Shown: positions 32,395-40,889 of the stretch, one piece after another
Numbering within the stretch: the first letter of the stretch is position 1
Layout: every line of letters begins with the position of its first letter
Origin: Oscillospiraceae bacterium
Lineage (GTDB): Bacteria; Bacillota; Clostridia; Oscillospirales; CAG-272
DNA length: 49,590 nt
Assembly: GCA_015065385.1 (NCBI GenBank)
Contig: SVQK01000026.1
Coordinates: 1 to 49,590, forward strand
Direction: 5' to 3'
Made by a program: the position numbers and the translations under genes
The notes under the pieces: generated by a model
What the model was told of the DNA's origin: nothing
The model's database searches: none
The model's input: only the letters and a program-made list of their open reading frames with translations

Positions 32395-33785
32395 AGGAAA
32401 GGATTCTCGATTCCATGGGAAGGATCGGCGACGATCTGATCGAGCGGGTGGATGCGCTCCGGCGGAAGAGCCGCGTCAAATCCGGCTGGATCCGATGGGG
32501 AGCCGCGGCCGCCTGCCTCTGCCTGATCGCCGGAGGGGCGCTTCTCTGGTCAAGACAGTCCAACCGGGGCGATGTGATTTCCTGCGGAATTGACGAAGCG
32601 GGGAACAGCGGGATCGTTGTTTCCGCGGACGGCGTGACGATCCCGAAGATGAACGCCTCCCTGTCCGCGAACGAAGCCGCCGATATGATCGCATTCTTCA
32701 TCTATCAGGGAAACTGGTATGTTCAGTACGAGTGGATCGACGACGCGGATCTTGTGGGCGAATACCTCGGGACCGCGACGGGACTGATCGACGAATGGAC
32801 GCCGAAGGACGGGTATGTGGAGCTTGCGGGAAGCGTCAAAGGCCCCTTTTACTCGGTGAAGGGGATCGATCCCGGATTTATGCTCTGCAAAAAGGACGAA
32901 ACCGGCGCGGTGTCCACCTATATCTGCGACAACGGGATCACGCTTCGGATCGGCTCGGATCTGTACGAAGACCGCCTGCATCTTTCGGAGCAATATATCG
33001 CTGTACAGGCTGAAACGCGCGATTCATGGTATTACGGGAGGAGCAAAGTGTTTCAGCTCGACGCGGACGACAAGGTCATCGGGGAATTCATCACCCAGCT
33101 CGACCGGGCGGAATTCATCCCGTGGGAGGACGTTCCCGCAAAGGAAGGCATGACGTCCACCTCGATCTATGACACCGAAATATACCACCTGTATTTCAAG
33201 ATGAAAAACGGAATGACAACTCACCTGCGGCTGTACGAACACGGATACGTCCGGTTTCAGGGCCTGCTGTCCGTCTGCGTTCAGCTGCCCGAAGAGAGTT
33301 TTTCCGCTCTGACCGATGCGCTGAAAAATCAAAACGGCACCGAGGAGGTTTCGGTGCCGAACCGGACGGAAATCATGCTTGAAAAATGCAGAAACGATCC
33401 CGAACTCGGCGGATACCTTCCGACGTTTGAGGTGCCGGGATGCACTGTACTCGCTGCCGAGACGCGGTACTATCTCGATCCGGAAACCGCCGCAGAGACG
33501 GGAACGAAGGAGCTGCATCTCGAATACACCTGCGATTTCAATCCGAATCTGTACTATTCCGTTACCGTCACATGGCGGGACGAATACGGGCGGAACGGAT
33601 GGGCCGGACCGATGCTCGAGCAGACCGAGCTGAGCGCGGAAGCCCTTGCGGAGCGGATGGGAACCAAACAAAACGGCGTTGTGACGCTTCACGTCGGAGT
33701 CTGGTTCGGCGACGTTGCCGTGGTCCTCTCCGCAAGCGGACTGGACGCGTGGACCGCGTTCCAGATTTTGGATTCAGTCCGGTAG
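32391..33785 (+). CDS. Single-pass membrane protein, likely ECF partner (anti-sigma-like)
   Basis: 464 residues. The start MKERILDSMGRIGDDLIERVD is the helical N-terminus seen in clostridial proteins paired with ECF factors. Residues 43-63 are one membrane helix (GAAAACLCLIAGGALLW). The remaining 400 residues are probably outside the membrane. I recognise no known domain in them, though the region holds many aromatic and acidic residues and a DUF-like repeat of surface strands. Membrane partners of ECF sigma factors often hold the sigma at the membrane until a signal is sensed outside. The start overlaps the sigma gene stop in ATGA, so the two are made together. Function is inferred from position. 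Confidence 0.65.
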   Translation: MKERILDSMGRIGDDLIERVDALRRKSRVKSGWIRWGAAAACLCLIAGGALLWSRQSNRGDVISCGIDEAGNSGIVVSADGVTIPKMNASLSANEAADMIAFFIYQGNWYVQYEWIDDADLVGEYLGTATGLIDEWTPKDGYVELAGSVKGPFYSVKGIDPGFMLCKKDETGAVSTYICDNGITLRIGSDLYEDRLHLSEQYIAVQAETRDSWYYGRSKVFQLDADDKVIGEFITQLDRAEFIPWEDVPAKEGMTSTSIYDTEIYHLYFKMKNGMTTHLRLYEHGYVRFQGLLSVCVQLPEESFSALTDALKNQNGTEEVSVPNRTEIMLEKCRNDPELGGYLPTFEVPGCTVLAAETRYYLDPETAAETGTKELHLEYTCDFNPNLYYSVTVTWRDEYGRNGWAGPMLEQTELSAEALAERMGTKQNGVVTLHVGVWFGDVAVVLSASGLDAWTAFQILDSVR

Positions 33786-33796
33786 GTTCCCGCCGT

Positions 33797-34573
33797 TCAG
33801 ATCACATCCAGCCCAAAGTACTTTCTGTAGACGGCGCGTCGTTCGGCTTCATCCGAGAGGGTCGTTTCTTCAACCTCTTCGCCGCGGAAGATCCGGAAGA
33901 CGTCGCCGTCCACCGTGATCCGCCCGTCCTCCGTCTTGATCGAAAGCATGGGAGCTGTGATGAACGGGGAATCCGGGGCGTGTTCGCACCAGAAGGAGGG
34001 CATGACGTAGTCGATGTTCAACTGAACCTCTTCGGTGAAGCTGTAGAACCTCCGCCATTCTCCATGATAGAAATCGGAAATGACCCAGCCGAAGAAGGGT
34101 TCCCGTGTGACCCGGTAGACCTCCCCGAACTGGCTCGACTCCGCGCCCTCACGGAAGGGCAGGGGCAGGCGGAACGCGGACTGTCCGATTCCGACGTCGC
34201 AGATCAAACGGGAGCCGTCCTCCGCCTCGGCGATTACGACCCGGTGGCGGCGCATCGGGATTTCACACTCTCCCCGGAGATAACGGGCCATGTACTCCGT
34301 TACGCCGTAGCCGAGGGAGCGCAAAACCTCCCCGAGAAAACCGTTCAGCTCGAAGCAGTATCCGCCCCGATGCCGGAGGACGATCTTGTCGTACAGATCC
34401 CCGTAGTCCAGCGAGAGGGGGACGCCGCGGAGAATGTCGAGGTTTTCGTAGGGAATACGGGTGGCCATCGCCAGCTGAACGGAGGAAAGAAGCTCCGGCG
34501 TGGGACGCGCGTCCGGGTCATAGGTCAGCCCGATCCGCTCGAAGGTCCGGGCAAGCTGTTCTTTTGAATACAT
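33797..34573 (-). CDS. Arylamine N-acetyltransferase
   Basis: 258 residues, normal length for NAT enzymes. The catalytic triad can be placed: C73 in RGGYCFELN, H110 in RRHRVVIA, and D126 in CDVGIGQ. MATRIPYENLDILRG is the conserved first part. The enzyme moves acetyl from acetyl-CoA to aromatic amines or hydrazines. It is the last gene of a five-gene leftward operon, 41 bases after fbp. ATG 34573 is chosen over the upstream in-frame start because GAGGT lies 7 bases before. Only 11 bases separate its stop from the converging ECF-partner gene. Confidence 0.92.
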   Translation of the reverse strand: MYSKEQLARTFERIGLTYDPDARPTPELLSSVQLAMATRIPYENLDILRGVPLSLDYGDLYDKIVLRHRGGYCFELNGFLGEVLRSLGYGVTEYMARYLRGECEIPMRRHRVVIAEAEDGSRLICDVGIGQSAFRLPLPFREGAESSQFGEVYRVTREPFFGWVISDFYHGEWRRFYSFTEEVQLNIDYVMPSFWCEHAPDSPFITAPMLSIKTEDGRITVDGDVFRIFRGEEVEETTLSDEAERRAVYRKYFGLDVI

Positions 34574-34614
34574 GGATATACCTCGCAAGATGAAATTGTG
34601 AGAGTCGGATCGTC

Positions 34615-36576
34615 TCATGTGAGCCCGAGGCGCGCGCTCCGCTCCTTGATGACGCCGCGCCGGTATGCCGACAGAAGCGCGCGCAGCTCGTCGATCCGCA
34701 GAAGCAGCTCCGCGCCGTAGTCCGTGTCGGCGACGTTGACCCGACGGGGCATCTTCTCCACTACCGAAACCGAGGGGGTGGTCTCCTCCGGCGTGTGTTC
34801 CGCCAGCCTGAGACTGTGCGAGTCGTAGATCAGGGTATAGCCCGCGATGCCGGTTTTCGTGCGATAGGCCTTGGAGATCCCGCCGTCGATGACGAAGAGC
34901 TTGCCGCCCGCCCGCACCGGGGATTGTCCTTCCGCCCGGAGCACCGGCACATGCCCGTTGACGATATGCCCCCGTTCGGGATCGAGGCCGAATTCGGAGA
35001 GCAGGCGTCCGCAGAACTCCTCCTCTTTGCTCAGACGGTAGTAAGGCGCATACCGCTCTTCTTTGACCTCGTCATCGGAAAGAAAGGTCCGCTCGAAAAA
35101 GGCGTTCTTGTCCTTGCCGTAAAGCGGGGAGTCCGGCCCGCACCAGAGCACCCACATGTAATCCCGCGCTGCCGTCTGCTCCGGCGATCCGTACGAGCCG
35201 AAATAGGCGGTCCGGGCCAGCGTATCCAGCGCGTCGAGCAGGGCTTTCCCGGACAGCGCGATCGAACCTCCGGTTTCCGGATCCGGCACAGACACCGCGC
35301 AGAGGGAACCGTCCTCGTTCATCGGGATGCAGCCGTGATAGAGCAGATTTCCGTTGACCGTTCTGTACATGGATCCCTTGGCGAACAGGAGGCGGATGTG
35401 CTCGTTGAGCTTCAGGCTGTGGTGGAAGGATGAGGCGAGGATCCGCATGAGCTCCGCTTCTCCGTCCGTGAGGCGAAGCGGATCGTCCGGATCCACAGTG
35501 GGGAAGTTCGTGTCGCGCATGGGATAGCTCTTGCCGCCGATCAGGGCGCAGCCGGATCTGAAATCCGCCCGCTCGAAGACCCGCCGCGCGTCAAGGCCGT
35601 ATTCCGGGTGGGCTTTCAAAAGCTGTCCCTCGAGCTTGAGCTGGATCACGGTCACAGCCTTATGCATCTTCGCCGTCAGGGAGTGTTCCACGGAGTCGTA
35701 CACCACATCGTCGAGCGTGTGGGGATAGAAGAGGGAGCAGGGATCGTTTCCGTAGACCTCGGCGGCGAAAACGGACAGGGGGCGAAGATTCAGGCCGTAC
35801 CCGTCTTCCAGCACGTCGTAGCTGTTGTAGCTCAGGGCGATGCGGATTACGTTTGCGATGAGCGCGGGGTTTCCGGAGGCGGCTCCCATCCAGCTCACGT
35901 CGTGGTTGCCCCATTCGAAATCCACATGCTCGAACGCGGAAAGCTCGTCCATGATCCGGTCGGCCCGCGGTCCCCGGTCGAAGACGTCTCCGATGATGTG
36001 AAGCCGATCCACGGTCAGGGAGCGGATCAGGGCGCAGAGAGCCGCGATGAAGTCGTCCGCGACGCCGGTGGAGAGGATGGAGGAGATGAGCTCCGTCCAG
36101 TAGTACTCCCGGTCCACGTCGTCTGTCACGTTGAGCAGCTCGTCGAAGATGTCCCGGAACGCACCGGGCATTTTTTTGCGGACCTCGGCTCGGGTGTATT
36201 TGGCGGAAACCGCTTCGGAGACGAGGATCAGCCGGTACAGGGTCAGAGAGCGCCATTCCGTGTCGATCCTTCCGGTTTGATTCAGCTCCTTGAGGATCGC
36301 CTCCGGGGTGTAGATCAGCTCAGCCAGGGCGGATCGCTCGGCGGAGGAAAGGCTCTTCTCAAAAACAAGGTCGATCTTCGCCCGGATCATGCCGGAGGCG
36401 GAGCGGAGCAGGCGGGAGAAGGAGTCGTATTCCCCGTGCAGGTCGCTGAAGAAGTACTCCGTTCCTTTCGGAAGCGTGCGCAGGGCGGACAGCCGGACGA
36501 TCTCCGAGGCGGCAGCTTCCGCTGTGGGATATTCCTGGGAAAGCAGGGTCAGATAGCGGATGTCGGTGTTGTTCAT
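34615..36576 (-). CDS. fbp: Class III fructose-1,6-bisphosphatase
   Basis: 653 residues, the typical size of FBPase class III of Firmicutes. Metallophosphatase motifs are plain: FFSDLHGE (residues 43-50 region), IIGDVFDRGPRAD and WGNHDVSWMGAASGN, then HIVNGHVPV and KLFVIDGGI near the end for the C-terminal catalytic half. The enzyme hydrolyses fructose 1,6-bisphosphate in gluconeogenesis. The start is uncertain. ATG 36576 has no good ribosome site; a GTG at 36624 overlaps the kinase stop (GTGA) and could allow coupled initiation, adding 16 residues. It stands inside an operon of sugar-related genes rather than alone, which is unusual. Confidence 0.95.
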   Translation of the reverse strand: MNNTDIRYLTLLSQEYPTAEAAASEIVRLSALRTLPKGTEYFFSDLHGEYDSFSRLLRSASGMIRAKIDLVFEKSLSSAERSALAELIYTPEAILKELNQTGRIDTEWRSLTLYRLILVSEAVSAKYTRAEVRKKMPGAFRDIFDELLNVTDDVDREYYWTELISSILSTGVADDFIAALCALIRSLTVDRLHIIGDVFDRGPRADRIMDELSAFEHVDFEWGNHDVSWMGAASGNPALIANVIRIALSYNSYDVLEDGYGLNLRPLSVFAAEVYGNDPCSLFYPHTLDDVVYDSVEHSLTAKMHKAVTVIQLKLEGQLLKAHPEYGLDARRVFERADFRSGCALIGGKSYPMRDTNFPTVDPDDPLRLTDGEAELMRILASSFHHSLKLNEHIRLLFAKGSMYRTVNGNLLYHGCIPMNEDGSLCAVSVPDPETGGSIALSGKALLDALDTLARTAYFGSYGSPEQTAARDYMWVLWCGPDSPLYGKDKNAFFERTFLSDDEVKEERYAPYYRLSKEEEFCGRLLSEFGLDPERGHIVNGHVPVLRAEGQSPVRAGGKLFVIDGGISKAYRTKTGIAGYTLIYDSHSLRLAEHTPEETTPSVSVVEKMPRRVNVADTDYGAELLLRIDELRALLSAYRRGVIKERSARLGLT

Positions 36577-36620
36577 AGTGCTGTATCCGTCAGTCTTCGT
36601 TTTGGGGGAGCGGGCGGCTC

Positions 36621-37295
36621 TCACGCCTCCAGTTCGAAGTGCTTCGCCAGAGCGGAGAGCATTTCCTCCCGGGTGTCGTGCTCAAAATCGGAACGGGTGT
36701 AGGTGAAGAACCCGGTATAGGTCCAGTCGTTCTCCCCGGGCTTCGGACAAAAGGCCCAGGCGTTGAAGTTGGCGAGGGCGGCTTCGGGATCCGGACAGAG
36801 GCGGATCTGCTCCAGCATGAATTGCTTGTCGGGATCGTCCCGGTCGAAGAATCGGGAGGCGCAGATATCCGGCGGATCGCAGAGCAGGATCGCGACCCGG
36901 TGATAGGAGGAGATTTCCCGCAGCACCTCCGGCGGGATGTTGGTGTCGACGATGACCTTCTTTCCGGAGGCCGCCAGCCGGACCAGCTCGAGGATCTCGA
37001 TCTCCACGCATTCCCGGGTGACCTCCTCGATCCAGAGCCGGTGTTCCTCGGGGGGCATGCCCAGCCATTCCTGCCAGCCGCTCATGGTATCGAAATAGCA
37101 CAGCCCCGGCTGCTTCCACCGGGAGAGCTTTTCCCGCGGGAACGCGTCGTGGTAGTTCTCGCCGCAGCAGATCATGCCGTAGCGCTCCGCCAGCAGCTTT
37201 ACCATCGTGGATTTTCCCGCGTAGCTGTGGCCGTTGATGAAGTAGACGTTTTCGAGGTAGTGCCGGATGATGTTGTCGCTGATCCCGATTTTCAT
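36621..37295 (-). CDS. P-loop kinase-like protein
   Basis: 224 residues. VYFINGHSYAGKSTMVKLLAERYG contains a Walker A loop, GHSYAGKST (22-30), at the N-terminus. VIVDTNIPPEVLREI is the second strand with the Asp, and CDPPDICASRFFDRDDPDKQ may be the lid. This fits small phosphotransferases of the shikimate/gluconate/nucleoside kinase fold. The substrate is unknown. The gene overlaps the GH39-like gene by 4 bases (ATGA) and touches fbp, so it may phosphorylate a sugar released by that enzyme. That is an inference from the operon only. Confidence 0.65.
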   Translation of the reverse strand: MKIGISDNIIRHYLENVYFINGHSYAGKSTMVKLLAERYGMICCGENYHDAFPREKLSRWKQPGLCYFDTMSGWQEWLGMPPEEHRLWIEEVTRECVEIEILELVRLAASGKKVIVDTNIPPEVLREISSYHRVAILLCDPPDICASRFFDRDDPDKQFMLEQIRLCPDPEAALANFNAWAFCPKPGENDWTYTGFFTYTRSDFEHDTREEMLSALAKHFELEA

Positions 37296-38554
37296 GCGTC
37301 GTCCCCTTTCATCGTGACGGTGAGGATGGATTCTCCCGGGACGGCGTCGGGGATGGCGATCTCCTCGAACCGTCTGCCTCCGCCCGTCATGCGGCAGGAG
37401 AGGGGCTTTCCGGGCAGGGTGAGCGGAACCGGGACGTCCCGGGTGTTGGCGAGAACCAGGCAGCGATCCCCGTCCCCTTCGGCCAGCACGCCGTACACGC
37501 CCGGGATCCCCGTCTCATACGGAAGCTGTCGGCCGCGCCGGTACAGCTCGTTGAAGGCGAGGAAAGCGTCGTAGGCGGGATAAGTCTCGTCCTTCATGGG
37601 ATCGAACAGCCCGCCGTAAACGGAGAGTCCGAACCGCGCGTCGTAGAACATGGCGGAATCCACCGGCTCGTTCTGCATCCGGAGCATCCATCCGGCGATC
37701 AGCGCCGCGTGCCGGAAGGTCCCCCGCAGCTCATGGGAGGGATTCCATTCGTTGCAGGTGGTTTCCGTTCCGCCGAAGCCCGCCTCGTCCAGCTTCCGCC
37801 GGGCGTACCGGGCAAACTCCGCCGTCTCCTCGATCCCCGCGTAGGAGTGCCAGGAGAAGAAATCGAGGGGCGTGCCGCTCTTCTTCACCGCGTCGAGGAA
37901 GCCGTCGAAGAAGGTGAGAAAAAAGTCGCTGCGGGGATCCCCGGGGTTCCGGAGGGCATAGAATCCGCAGGACGCGTATCCGCCGACCTTGATTTCCGGG
38001 AAGAGCGCTTTCAGGCGTTTTGCGCTCACGTCGTAAAGCTCGTAATACTGCTCGGCGGTACCGGTCCACATCTCGTTGAGCGCGGGATCGACATGGTTCT
38101 CCGGCTCGTTCCAGATCTCCCAATACCGGATGCCGTACCGGAATCCGCCGGCCCATCCCTCGTTGTAGTGCCGGACGATTCCAGCGCAGATTTCGGCCCA
38201 TTTGGCATAGTCCTTCGGCGGATGGATGCGGTAGGACTTGTATCTTGCGAAGTTCTCGATGGTGACGCCCAGCCGGAAGAACGGTTCGACGCCGCCGTCC
38301 TCGAGAGCCTTGATCAGCATGTCGGTGAAGGTGAAATCATAGGAGGCGGGATCGTGCGGGTCCGCGTCGAAATCCCGGAAGATGTTCGGCACATCTGCGA
38401 ACAGGTTTCCGCCGAACCATCCGCCCACGTCATGCAGCCGGGAAAAGGGGATTCCGGCCGGAGTGAGCCAGCGGGAGACGCGGGAAAAATCGATGCCGAA
38501 GAACGGGGGCTGTCCGACGCCGTGGAGCGGTTTGATCCTTTTTTCAGCGGACAT
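37292..38554 (-). CDS. GH39-like glycoside hydrolase (beta-xylosidase family)
   Basis: 420 residues. Clan A TIM barrel with YWEIWNEPEN (E150, acid/base) and TCNEWNPS (E269, nucleophile). DFFSWHSYAG and the start LTPAGIPFSRLHDVGGWFG are also GH39-like. The C-terminal beta domain (VYGVLAEGDGDRCLVLANTRDVPVPLTL) matches GH39/GH30-type attachments. Relatives cut beta-xylosides or other aldose residues from oligosaccharides. No signal peptide, so it works on imported sugars. A GGAGA site is in the 15 bases before ATG 38554. The gene shares an operon with an oxidoreductase, a kinase-like protein and fbp. Confidence 0.8.
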   Translation of the reverse strand: MSAEKRIKPLHGVGQPPFFGIDFSRVSRWLTPAGIPFSRLHDVGGWFGGNLFADVPNIFRDFDADPHDPASYDFTFTDMLIKALEDGGVEPFFRLGVTIENFARYKSYRIHPPKDYAKWAEICAGIVRHYNEGWAGGFRYGIRYWEIWNEPENHVDPALNEMWTGTAEQYYELYDVSAKRLKALFPEIKVGGYASCGFYALRNPGDPRSDFFLTFFDGFLDAVKKSGTPLDFFSWHSYAGIEETAEFARYARRKLDEAGFGGTETTCNEWNPSHELRGTFRHAALIAGWMLRMQNEPVDSAMFYDARFGLSVYGGLFDPMKDETYPAYDAFLAFNELYRRGRQLPYETGIPGVYGVLAEGDGDRCLVLANTRDVPVPLTLPGKPLSCRMTGGGRRFEEIAIPDAVPGESILTVTMKGDDA

Positions 38555-38631
38555 GGGGGATCTCCTTTCGATGATCGCTGTGAGGGGTGAATCCTGTTCG
38601 GAAGAGCGGGGGAAGTCTGCCGAGGATCTTT

Positions 38632-39594
38632 TTATTCCGCCGCGTCGAAGATCTGATCGCAGAGACGGGAGAATTCGAGGGTCATGGCGTGCGGGCAGAC
38701 AGGGCTCTCCGTAAGGCCTTCCCTGACGCAGCGCGCGGCTTCTTCGATCTCGTAGGTGAAGCCGTTCTTTGTTTTGTTGTCGATGAAGTGCTCTGTGAGA
38801 CGGCCGTTCTGCCAGAGAAAAGCCTCGTTTCCGAGGTGGGAATACGGCAGGACGATGCGGCCTTCGGTCCCTTCGACGATCAGCCGTTCGTCTGGATGGG
38901 TTGCGACGGTGGATTTGCAGAGACCGATCACGCCGTCGGCAAACCGGAGCAGGATCACGTCTGTGTTGTCCACGCCGGTCGCCATTTTCGTCGCCTCAAC
39001 GGACGCGCGGAGGACGGGGCGGTCGAGCACCCATGTGAGCACATCGTAGGAATAGACGGTGATATCCAGCGCGGCGCCTCCTCCGAGCTTCGGATTGTTG
39101 ATACGGTTCTCGGGATCCGGGGAGGATTTGAATCCTATGGTCATCTCCCCGAGCACAGGTCTGCCGACGCGCCCTTCTGCCAGCCATTCCCGTGCTTTCA
39201 TGACAGTGGGCAGGAAGCGGGACCACATGGCTTCCATGGCGAAGATCCCCTTTTCCTCGGCGCGGGCAAAGAAGGTTTCCGCCTCCTTCGCGTTCTGGAA
39301 CATGGATTTCTCGCAGAGGACGGGGGTGTCGTAGTCGAAACAAAGCATGCAGAGGGTGAAATGGGCGTCGTGCGTGACGGCGATATAGACGCAGTCGGGA
39401 CGCTCTACCCGGAGCATTTCCTCGTAGCTGCCATAGGCGGCGGGGAGGTTGTGGCGGGCGGCGAAGTCCGCGGCTCTCTCCTTTGATTTGGACGCGATGG
39501 CACATACCTCGACGTCCGGGATCAGGGCGACGGCGTCCGCAAACTTGTTGGCGATCCCGCCGGCTCCCATAATGGCGAAACGGAACGGCTTCAT
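38632..39594 (-). CDS. Gfo/Idh/MocA family oxidoreductase
   Basis: 320 residues. N-terminal Rossmann fold with MGAGGIANKFADAVALIP (GxGxxA-type loop) binding NAD(P). VYIAVTHDAHFTL and CEKSMFQNAKEAE are the family landmarks, with the usual EKP motif here EKS. The C-terminal domain reads VRRPVLGEMTIGF then GGGAALDITVYSYD, where the D is a substrate-side residue. It resembles trans-dihydrodiol dehydrogenase or inositol-type members and oxidises or reduces a sugar ring. Start 39594 has AAAGGAG upstream. It is the first gene of the leftward operon. Confidence 0.9.
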   Translation of the reverse strand: MKPFRFAIMGAGGIANKFADAVALIPDVEVCAIASKSKERAADFAARHNLPAAYGSYEEMLRVERPDCVYIAVTHDAHFTLCMLCFDYDTPVLCEKSMFQNAKEAETFFARAEEKGIFAMEAMWSRFLPTVMKAREWLAEGRVGRPVLGEMTIGFKSSPDPENRINNPKLGGGAALDITVYSYDVLTWVLDRPVLRASVEATKMATGVDNTDVILLRFADGVIGLCKSTVATHPDERLIVEGTEGRIVLPYSHLGNEAFLWQNGRLTEHFIDNKTKNGFTYEIEEAARCVREGLTESPVCPHAMTLEFSRLCDQIFDAAE

Positions 39595-39634
39595 GGCGGC
39601 TCTCCTTTGTTTTCTCAAAATCGTTCTCAAATGA

Positions 39635-39663
39635 ATTATACCGTTCCGGGCCGGCTTTGTCAA
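39635..39663 (-). promoter_or_regulatory. Promoter of the GH39-fbp operon
   Basis: Reverse strand: perfect TTGACA (39658-39663), 17-base spacer, perfect TATAAT (39635-39640). Confidence 0.85.
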
Positions 39664-39726
39664 CGGCGGGGACGAAAAAAGAAAAACCGTCTTTTTCACG
39701 GAGCCGAATTTTGTGAAAAAAACATG

Positions 39727-39756
39727 TTGCAGAGTCCCGGGGACGTGTGTTATAAT
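39727..39756 (+). promoter_or_regulatory. Promoter of guaA
   Basis: TTGCAG (39727-39732), 18-base spacer, perfect TATAAT (39751-39756). No purine riboswitch can be fitted in the 28-base leader. Confidence 0.65.
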
Positions 39757-39784
39757 AGAAAAAATCCCATTCCGGAGGTCAGCT

Positions 39785-40780
39785 ATGCCCCAGTCCAACG
39801 TTCGTCCCGAAACCATGCAGCGCATTACCACGCCCGAGCTCGCCGAAGCCTTCATCGCGGAACAGATAGAAGAACTTCGCGCGCAGATCGGCGGAAACAA
39901 AGTCCTCCTTGCCCTGTCCGGCGGCGTGGATTCGTCCGTCGTGGCGGCCCTTCTCATCAAGGCGGTGGGAAAACAGCTCACCTGCGTGCATGTGAATCAC
40001 GGTCTCATGCGCAAGGGCGAGAGCGAGCAGGTCATCGACGTGTTCCGGAATCAGCTCGGCGCGAACCTCGTCTATGTGGATGCCACGGACCGGTTCCTCG
40101 ACAAGCTTGCGGGCGTTTCCGACCCCGAGACCAAGCGCAAGATCATCGGCGCGGAGTTCATCGACGTGTTCGCGGAAGAGGCGGACAAGCTGGAGGGTGT
40201 GAAGTTCCTCGGTCAGGGCACGATTTACCCCGATATTCTGGAATCCAAGGACGGCGTCAAGGCGCATCACAACGTGGGCGGCCTGCCGGAAAAGTATGAT
40301 TTCGAGCTGGTGGAGCCCGTCAAGCTGCTGTTCAAGGACGAGGTCCGCGTCGTAGGCAAGGCTCTGGGCCTGCCGGACAGCATGGTTTACCGTCAGCCGT
40401 TCCCGGGTCCGGGGCTTGGCGTGCGGTGCCTCGGCGCGATCACCCGCGACCGTCTTACCGCGCTGAGAGAAGCGGACGCCGTTGTGCGCGAGGAGATCGA
40501 AAAGGCTGTGGCGGAAGGGAAGTCCGCGCCGATCTGGCAGTATTTCGCCGTAGTTCCCGACATGAGAGCGACCGGTGTTGAGAACGGCAAGAGACGCTTC
40601 GACTGGCCGGTCATCATCCGCGCGGTCAACACCGTGGACGCCATGAGCGCGACCGTCCCCGAGCTGGATTTCTCCATCCTTACGGCCATCACGAACCGCA
40701 TCCTCTCCGAAGTCCCCGGCGTGTGCAGAGTGCTGTACGATCTCACGCCGAAGCCGGTGGGGACGATAGAGTTTGAATAA
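39785..40780 (+). CDS. guaA: GMP synthase, ATP-pyrophosphatase and dimerisation domains only
   Basis: 331 residues. LLALSGGVDSSVV is the PP-loop (SGGVDSS, 45-51) that activates XMP with ATP. QGTIYPDILE, HHNVGGLPE and RQPFPGPGLGVRCLG match the C-terminal two-thirds of GuaA. The end is GTIEFE where E-W-E is usual. The N-terminal glutamine amidotransferase domain (about 190 residues in normal GuaA) is absent, and no separate one is in the window. The protein therefore uses free ammonia or a trans glutaminase, as the split archaeal form does. It has its own promoter, and a terminator starts 18 bases after the stop. The 3' end borders the mobile element. Confidence 0.92.
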   Translation: MPQSNVRPETMQRITTPELAEAFIAEQIEELRAQIGGNKVLLALSGGVDSSVVAALLIKAVGKQLTCVHVNHGLMRKGESEQVIDVFRNQLGANLVYVDATDRFLDKLAGVSDPETKRKIIGAEFIDVFAEEADKLEGVKFLGQGTIYPDILESKDGVKAHHNVGGLPEKYDFELVEPVKLLFKDEVRVVGKALGLPDSMVYRQPFPGPGLGVRCLGAITRDRLTALREADAVVREEIEKAVAEGKSAPIWQYFAVVPDMRATGVENGKRRFDWPVIIRAVNTVDAMSATVPELDFSILTAITNRILSEVPGVCRVLYDLTPKPVGTIEFE

Positions 40781-40797
40781 TAAATTATGTGCATATG

Positions 40798-40845
40798 ATC
40801 CCGCAAAGTCTTTGATTTACAGGGCTTTGCGGGATTTCTCTTTTT
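40798..40845 (+). terminator. Terminator of guaA
   Basis: ATCCCGCAAAG (40798-40808) pairs perfectly with CTTTGCGGGAT (40825-40835), 11 pairs, followed by TTCTCTTTTT. Confidence 0.85.
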
Positions 40846-40848
40846 CTT

Positions 40849-40868
40849 TGGCTACATCGTGGCTACAT
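40849..40868 (+). repeat. TGGCTACAT direct repeats, probable integrase arm-binding sites
   Basis: TGGCTACAT at 40849-40857 and 40860-40868, period 11. They lie between guaA and the integrase, where phage-type integrases bind arm sites. Confidence 0.5.
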
Positions 40869-40889
40869 GGGGAGGGGATTCTGCAGCCG

